Shown in pieces: positions 5,532 through 8,586 of a stretch of 8,586 nucleotides of DNA. The stretch comes from UBA12158 sp035562735 (GTDB lineage Bacteria > Patescibacteriota > Microgenomatia > UBA12405). The stretch spans positions 1 to 8,586 of the forward strand of contig DATMWB010000011.1 of the NCBI GenBank assembly GCA_035562735.1. The letters are read 5' to 3'. Position 1 is the first letter of the stretch. Every line of letters starts with the position of its first letter. The notes under the pieces are model-generated. The model was given only the letters and a program-made list of their open reading frames with translations, did no database searches and had not been told where the DNA came from. The translations under genes and the position numbers were made by a program.

Positions 5532-6806
5532 TTATCTGCCTAAAATTGCATCTAATGTATTTTGTTTGGTTACTATCCTCGCTGGGATATAACCAGAGAT
5601 GAAAGCAGTAACGGTTAAAATAAGGCCACGAAGTATAAGACCGTCTGCTGTTATTGATAATTTTCCCTCAGTCACCGGAAATTTTAGTGGGTGAAGATCA
5701 AACCATGGAGCCAGAAACCAAATAATAATAAAACTGGAAAATAATATTCCAGAGAGTGCGTAGAACAATGATTGAATAACATATGAAATTTCAATGGCAC
5801 GAGCTGATATTCCAATTCCCTTCATAATACCGATATATTTTCTTCTAGTAATAGCATTGACAAAAATTACGATAAAAATCGTAATCGCTCCAACAATTAA
5901 CGAAATTACCCCGACAATATTACCAAGCATTGAAAACGTCTTTTTCATATCTGAAATAGCCTTTGGCAATGTCTCATTAGCTGTTTCTACAACAATGTCA
6001 GCCTTGTATGGGAAATTGTCTACTATATAACCCTTAGCTTCTAAATTATTGGAGCCCTGATTTAGTAATATTGCTATTTCGTTTACATTAAGACTTTGAT
6101 TATTTATCAATGCCCTCATTGTGCTCTCAAGAATAAATATGCGATTATCCACAGTGGTATTTCCAGTATCGATTATTCCCTTTACTGAAACTTCGATATT
6201 ATTTTTGCCAATTATTAGTTTTAATCTGGATCCAACCACTACTCCTTCCAGACGTGATTCTGTTGAAGAACCTTTAGAGTATTCGACCAATAAACCTTTT
6301 CCTATTAAAATAGCTTCTGTGTCATAGTCGCTTAAAAACTCCCCGACAATTATTTGAGTGGACAGTCCAGTAACCGCATCTTCTTCGTTCGGATTAATTC
6401 CCACCAAAGTACCGCTCACCCGTTGGCCAATTTCAGTATCTTTGATTTTTACCTTATTTTCGTTCTCTAAGATTGCCGCCACAGTGTATCGCTTTGATAG
6501 TGCCTTGTATGAAGGTAAACTTTTTATAAGTGAATCCAACATACTTGATTGAGATATTGAAACATTTTGACTGGCTGGTTTGACTAAAATATCTGACGAA
6601 TAATAAGTTTTAAACGAGCTCATCATCCCATCAGCCAATCCAATTAAAATGCCTCCCATTAGAACCATATTAAAAAAGGTCAAAGACATCACGAAAATAA
6701 TCAACGCTGTTGACCACGGATTATTACGTTTAAGTTCACGGACAGCTAAGAATTTGCCCACAGTGATATCTTTTTTTAGTTTGTTAAAACTGGCACGAAT
6801 ATTCAT
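5532..6806 (-). CDS. ABC exporter permease, FtsX/MacB type
   Basis: The protein has 424 aa with the MacB/FtsX four-helix layout: TM1 at about 32-56, a large extracytoplasmic MacB_PCD-like domain (57-295), then TM2 (296-318), TM3 (344-366) and TM4 (390-408). RRKYIGIMKGIGIS after TM2 is the family's coupling segment that contacts the ATPase. The C-terminus PARIVTKQNTLDAILGR is also typical (PA-x-x-A-x-x-x-x-P-x-x-A-L in MacB). It should dimerise and act as a mechanotransmission-type exporter with the ATPase and fusion protein. The ATG overlaps the fusion-protein stop in ATGA (6803-6806), so translation is coupled. No frame damage is visible. The substrate is unknown; drugs, peptides or lipoproteins are the family precedents. 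Confidence 0.93.
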   Translation of the reverse strand: MNIRASFNKLKKDITVGKFLAVRELKRNNPWSTALIIFVMSLTFFNMVLMGGILIGLADGMMSSFKTYYSSDILVKPASQNVSISQSSMLDSLIKSLPSYKALSKRYTVAAILENENKVKIKDTEIGQRVSGTLVGINPNEEDAVTGLSTQIIVGEFLSDYDTEAILIGKGLLVEYSKGSSTESRLEGVVVGSRLKLIIGKNNIEVSVKGIIDTGNTTVDNRIFILESTMRALINNQSLNVNEIAILLNQGSNNLEAKGYIVDNFPYKADIVVETANETLPKAISDMKKTFSMLGNIVGVISLIVGAITIFIVIFVNAITRRKYIGIMKGIGISARAIEISYVIQSLFYALSGILFSSFIIIWFLAPWFDLHPLKFPVTEGKLSITADGLILRGLILTVTAFISGYIPARIVTKQNTLDAILGR

Positions 6807-7756
6807 AAACTTTTACTGTTTGGTCTTACCAACACTGTTGTTCCGCTTTCCAAACCAGATAATATTTCCGCCTTGGCGAATCCCTTTTCTCCCACCTCTA
6901 CGGCAGTCAAATCTCCATCATCACTATCTGCTATTTGGACAAATGTTTTTTCACCTCGATAAACAATTGCGCTAATTGGGACAGCCAGGGTGTTTTCTTT
7001 ACGAATTAACTCAATTGTGGCAATCGCTGTCATATTGGGCTTGATATTGGTTGGCAGATTGGTAACCTCAATTTTCGTTTCAAATGTAACAACTCCACCA
7101 TTTACAGTACCCACAGAATCAATATATGTAACTTTTCCAGAAAAAACTAAATCTTTCATTGCATCAAAAGTGACGTTCACCCTTTGCCCAAGTGAAACTT
7201 TTGGAACATAAATTTCATTAATATATACAGTCAATAATGGCTCATTTTCTAATGTATCCTCATAGGCAATCTTTGCCAAGTTTACTTGTGCTTGAGCAGC
7301 AGTAATAGAAATATTTGCTTCTTTATATCTAGTCTCAGCAGAGCGGAAATCCTTATTTGCCTGTACTAATTTTGAATCAATGCTTAGTTTTTCTAGTTCG
7401 GTGTAATCCTCTTTAGTTGTGGGGTTTGTTGTGTTGACATCTTTATAATTGACTCCATTTTCGGAATCTAAAACCACTTGTCTTTTTGACCACATCACAG
7501 TATCGGCCACCTCTTTATTTTGTTTGGCAGTTACAAGTGAGCTAATTGCATTTTGGTACACCACATATGCGGATGCTTTTTCCGTTTCCGATGCTGTCTT
7601 ATGGAATACCCCACTTACCTGAATAGTTTCAAGAAATGTTTCTTTTTGGACGGTGTATAAAAGGCGAGTATCCGGCTTACGCAAAACAACAGTTTTAAAT
7701 CCGATAGCCAAGACTATTATTAGACCCACTACTGGATATACCTTAGGAATCTTCAT
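6803..7756 (-). CDS. Membrane-fusion (HlyD/MacA-type) subunit of the ABC exporter, apparently without lipoyl domain
   Basis: The protein has 317 aa. One N-terminal membrane helix (about 7-25) leaves the rest outside the membrane. Residues 56-169 are mostly Ala/Glu/Lys-rich and helix-like, fitting an alpha-hairpin. A beta-barrel domain follows (about 173-252: LGQRVNVTFDA, FSGKVTYID, NIKPNMTAIATIEL), then a membrane-proximal domain (253-317: LAVPISAIVYR, GLESGTTVLVRP). The lipoyl half-motifs that should flank the hairpin (G-x-V near an entering strand, and I-x-AP-x-G-x-V after it) are not visible: the hairpin runs straight into the barrel at ENEPLLTVYINE. Related MacA proteins are usually 350-400 aa. 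Position and the barrel still identify it as the permease partner. ATGA overlaps join it to MarR (7753-7756) and the permease. Confidence 0.87.
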   Translation of the reverse strand: MKIPKVYPVVGLIIVLAIGFKTVVLRKPDTRLLYTVQKETFLETIQVSGVFHKTASETEKASAYVVYQNAISSLVTAKQNKEVADTVMWSKRQVVLDSENGVNYKDVNTTNPTTKEDYTELEKLSIDSKLVQANKDFRSAETRYKEANISITAAQAQVNLAKIAYEDTLENEPLLTVYINEIYVPKVSLGQRVNVTFDAMKDLVFSGKVTYIDSVGTVNGGVVTFETKIEVTNLPTNIKPNMTAIATIELIRKENTLAVPISAIVYRGEKTFVQIADSDDGDLTAVEVGEKGFAKAEILSGLESGTTVLVRPNSKSL

Positions 7757-8193
7757 GTTGTTTCTAATTTTTCAGCTTCTAAAATAGTAGTAAAGATACG
7801 GATTAATTCCTTAAGATCACTTTCCGAAATCGCTGATAAAACCTTAAAATGTTTTTTATCTAATTGTTTTTTAAATACTTCTATTTGTTTCGAACCTTCA
7901 GAGGTAATAGAAAGACATATAATTCTGCGGTCAGTCGGATTATTCTCTCTCTGAATATAATATCCATCGGCTAAACGATTGGTAAGTTGAGCCACTGCGG
8001 ATAATGACATCGATAGCTCATTGGCCAATGGGCCTACTGGAGTTTTGGGATGTTCGTGAATGTATGAAAGTGCTTGAACTTGAAGTAGCGTAATTGCCTT
8101 ATCTTCAAACGAACTTGTTTGTTCGATCAATCGACGAACCTTAATTGCTTTACTTAGAAATTCAGACAGTAATTTTGTGTGGTAATTATTCAT
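7753..8193 (-). CDS. MarR-family transcriptional regulator, local repressor of the exporter operon
   Basis: The protein has 146 aa, the usual MarR length. N-terminal helices for dimerisation (about 3-48) precede a winged helix-turn-helix: HTH helix at 53-60 (VGPLANEL), recognition helix at about 65-77 (SAVAQLTNRLADG), and a wing with the family pattern NPTDRRI (85-91), where D88 and R89 are the conserved pair. A C-terminal helix completes the dimer interface. It is the first gene of the minus-strand operon and overlaps the fusion-protein start by 4 bp (ATGA). MarR proteins beside exporters commonly repress their own operon and let go on binding a small molecule. The dyads at 8227-8245 and 8197-8212 are the natural operator candidates. 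The ligand is unknown. There is no Shine-Dalgarno before the ATG. Confidence 0.93.
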   Translation of the reverse strand: MNNYHTKLLSEFLSKAIKVRRLIEQTSSFEDKAITLLQVQALSYIHEHPKTPVGPLANELSMSLSAVAQLTNRLADGYYIQRENNPTDRRIICLSITSEGSKQIEVFKKQLDKKHFKVLSAISESDLKELIRIFTTILEAEKLETT

Positions 8194-8196
8194 AGC

Positions 8197-8212
8197 AATA
8201 ATGTAAATTATT
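8197..8212. promoter_or_regulatory. Perfect AT dyad next to the marR start
   Basis: AATAAT (8197-8202) and ATTATT (8207-8212) form an inverted repeat around GTAA, 3 bp upstream of the marR ATG. A possible -10, TACATT (8205-8200), overlaps it and would give a leaderless mRNA. It may be a second MarR site or a chance AT-rich palindrome. Confidence 0.35.
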
Positions 8213-8226
8213 ATTAATGCTATAAA

Positions 8227-8245
8227 TAGTTTAGCTTATAAACTA
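8227..8245. promoter_or_regulatory. Candidate MarR operator dyad
   Basis: TAGTTTA (8227-8233) and TAAACTA (8239-8245) are perfect inverted arms around a 5-bp centre, 19 bp in all. This is the size and style of many MarR operators. It falls between a possible minus-strand -35, TTGATT (8256-8251), and overlaps TAAACT (8233-8228), a weak -10 at 17 bp. Binding there would block the marR-exporter promoter, so autorepression is inferred. Confidence 0.6.
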
Positions 8246-8274
8246 AATGGAATCAAGTTTACCATTTTTCATTT

Positions 8275-8349
8275 TTATACTGTCTCATTTGTCTTATTTA
8301 GCTACAAAAGGCTGGTAAAATAAGACTGAGGTTGGGGACAGTGTTATAA
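8275..8349. repeat. Large imperfect palindrome / stem-loop in the divergent intergenic region
   Basis: Nested complementary arms are seen: TTAT (8275-8278) with ATAA (8346-8349); ACTGT (8279-8283) with ACAGT (8338-8342); CTCA (8284-8287) with TGAG (8327-8330); a perfect 9-bp arm GTCTTATTT (8291-8299) with AAATAAGAC (8318-8326); and AGC (8300-8302) with GCT (8311-8313). Both flanking genes point away from it, so it ends no visible transcript. It may be a regulatory RNA, a protein-binding dyad, or a REP/MITE-like remnant. The 5' arm also holds a 9-nt imperfect tandem repeat (GTCTCATTT, GTCTTATTT). Confidence 0.55.
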
Positions 8350-8365
8350 GGACAGAAAGGTTCCA

Positions 8366-8390
8366 GACCCCTATGCTCCGCCAAAGGGTC
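8366..8390. repeat. Small GC-richer hairpin
   Basis: GACCC (8366-8370) and GGGTC (8386-8390) form a 5-bp stem around a 15-nt loop, between the large palindrome and the promoter of the plus-strand gene. The surrounding bases are richer in GC than the rest of the intergenic region. The function is unknown, and it may belong to the same element as the large palindrome. Confidence 0.35.
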
Positions 8391-8410
8391 AAAGTTCTAC
8401 GCAACCCACT

Positions 8411-8419
8411 TGGTATAAT
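8411..8419 (+). promoter_or_regulatory. Extended -10 promoter, leaderless start
   Basis: TGGTATAAT is a perfect TATAAT with a TGn extension. Only 5 nt separate it from the ATG at 8425, so initiation should fall at the A of the start codon. No strong -35 is seen. The spacing leaves no room for a Shine-Dalgarno, which points to a leaderless mRNA. Confidence 0.65.
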
Positions 8420-8424
8420 CCCCT

Positions 8425-8586
8425 ATGACTAAAAAAATAATTATCGGAATTGTTTTAGTAGTTATTGCTCTTGGCCTGTATAAGTTTTTTGACAAAAATA
8501 GCCCAGTAGATTTAGAACAACAAGTTTATTCCCAAACCATATCTCTTTCCAAAGAATATCTTTCCCTTCGTCTCCAAACCGATAAT
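8425..8586 (+). CDS. Membrane-anchored protein of unknown function, cut by the window edge (N-terminal 54 aa)
   Basis: An open frame of 54 codons runs from the ATG at 8425 to the window end without a stop. MTKK is followed by a hydrophobic helix (about residues 5-20), then YKFFDK and a polar, Gln/Ser/Leu-rich stretch that looks helical. This suggests one N-terminal anchor with the body outside the membrane. There is no Cys to form a lipobox. The perfect extended -10 box 5 nt upstream supports this start. It is divergent from the MarR-exporter operon across 231 bp of structured DNA; whether it is co-regulated is unknown. No family can be named from this fragment. Confidence 0.75.
   Translation, partial: MTKKIIIGIVLVVIALGLYKFFDKNSPVDLEQQVYSQTISLSKEYLSLRLQTDN

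Noticed and set aside
4851..8193. Alternative code with TGA as Gly (Gracilibacteria/Absconditabacteria)
   Set aside because: TGA ends MarR and the fusion protein at ATGA overlaps and ends the ABC ATPase at normal family length, so it is used as stop.
1..8586. CRISPR array, complete insertion sequence, phage or rRNA genes
   Set aside because: No regularly spaced repeats, transposase, integrase or rRNA sequence could be seen on either strand.

Overview
This AT-rich, tightly packed window looks like the chromosome of an ultra-small bacterium of the Candidate Phyla Radiation (Patescibacteria), perhaps from the Microgenomates or Parcubacteria side. The support is indirect: very short intergenic gaps, a small two-helix membrane protein of a type I associate with these genomes, two Thr-type sulfatase-fold proteins, and no clear Shine-Dalgarno sequence before any start codon. 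Several promoters sit so close to the start codon that the mRNA would be leaderless. TGA ends at least three genes (MarR, the fusion protein and the ABC ATPase), so the Gracilibacteria/Absconditabacteria code (TGA = Gly) is not in use.

Left region (6-3013): two divergent, membrane-anchored, paralogous proteins of the sulfatase/alkaline-phosphatase fold. Their start codons are about 23 bp apart, with two back-to-back -10 elements between them. Both have Thr where a sulfatase has the formylglycine Cys/Ser. They are therefore probably phosphotransferases, phosphodiesterases or phosphatases acting on surface material rather than true sulfatases.

Middle region (3028-4564, minus strand): a compact mixed protein/tRNA cluster in the order two-TM membrane protein, tRNA-Arg(GCG), M14-type zinc peptidase, tRNA-Ser(CGA). 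Each tRNA has a TATAAT box next to or overlapping the stop codon of the gene before it. The peptidase ATG lies only 4 nt after the tRNA-Arg 3' end. A third tRNA, tRNA-Ser(GCT) with encoded CCA, stands alone on the plus strand at 4693-4778, behind a perfect AT hairpin.

Right region (4851-8193, minus strand): a four-gene operon of MarR repressor, membrane-fusion protein, FtsX/MacB-type permease and ABC ATPase. The first two junctions are ATGA stop/start overlaps and the last gap is 3 nt. It encodes a MacAB-like exporter under its own MarR repressor, and two perfect dyads lie in the upstream region. The fusion protein seems to lack the lipoyl domain.

The 231-bp divergent gap 8194-8424 holds the MarR dyads, a large imperfect palindrome of about 75 nt and a smaller hairpin. 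It ends in an extended -10 box (TGGTATAAT) 5 nt before the ATG of a membrane-anchored protein cut by the window edge. No complete mobile element, CRISPR array or rRNA is seen.
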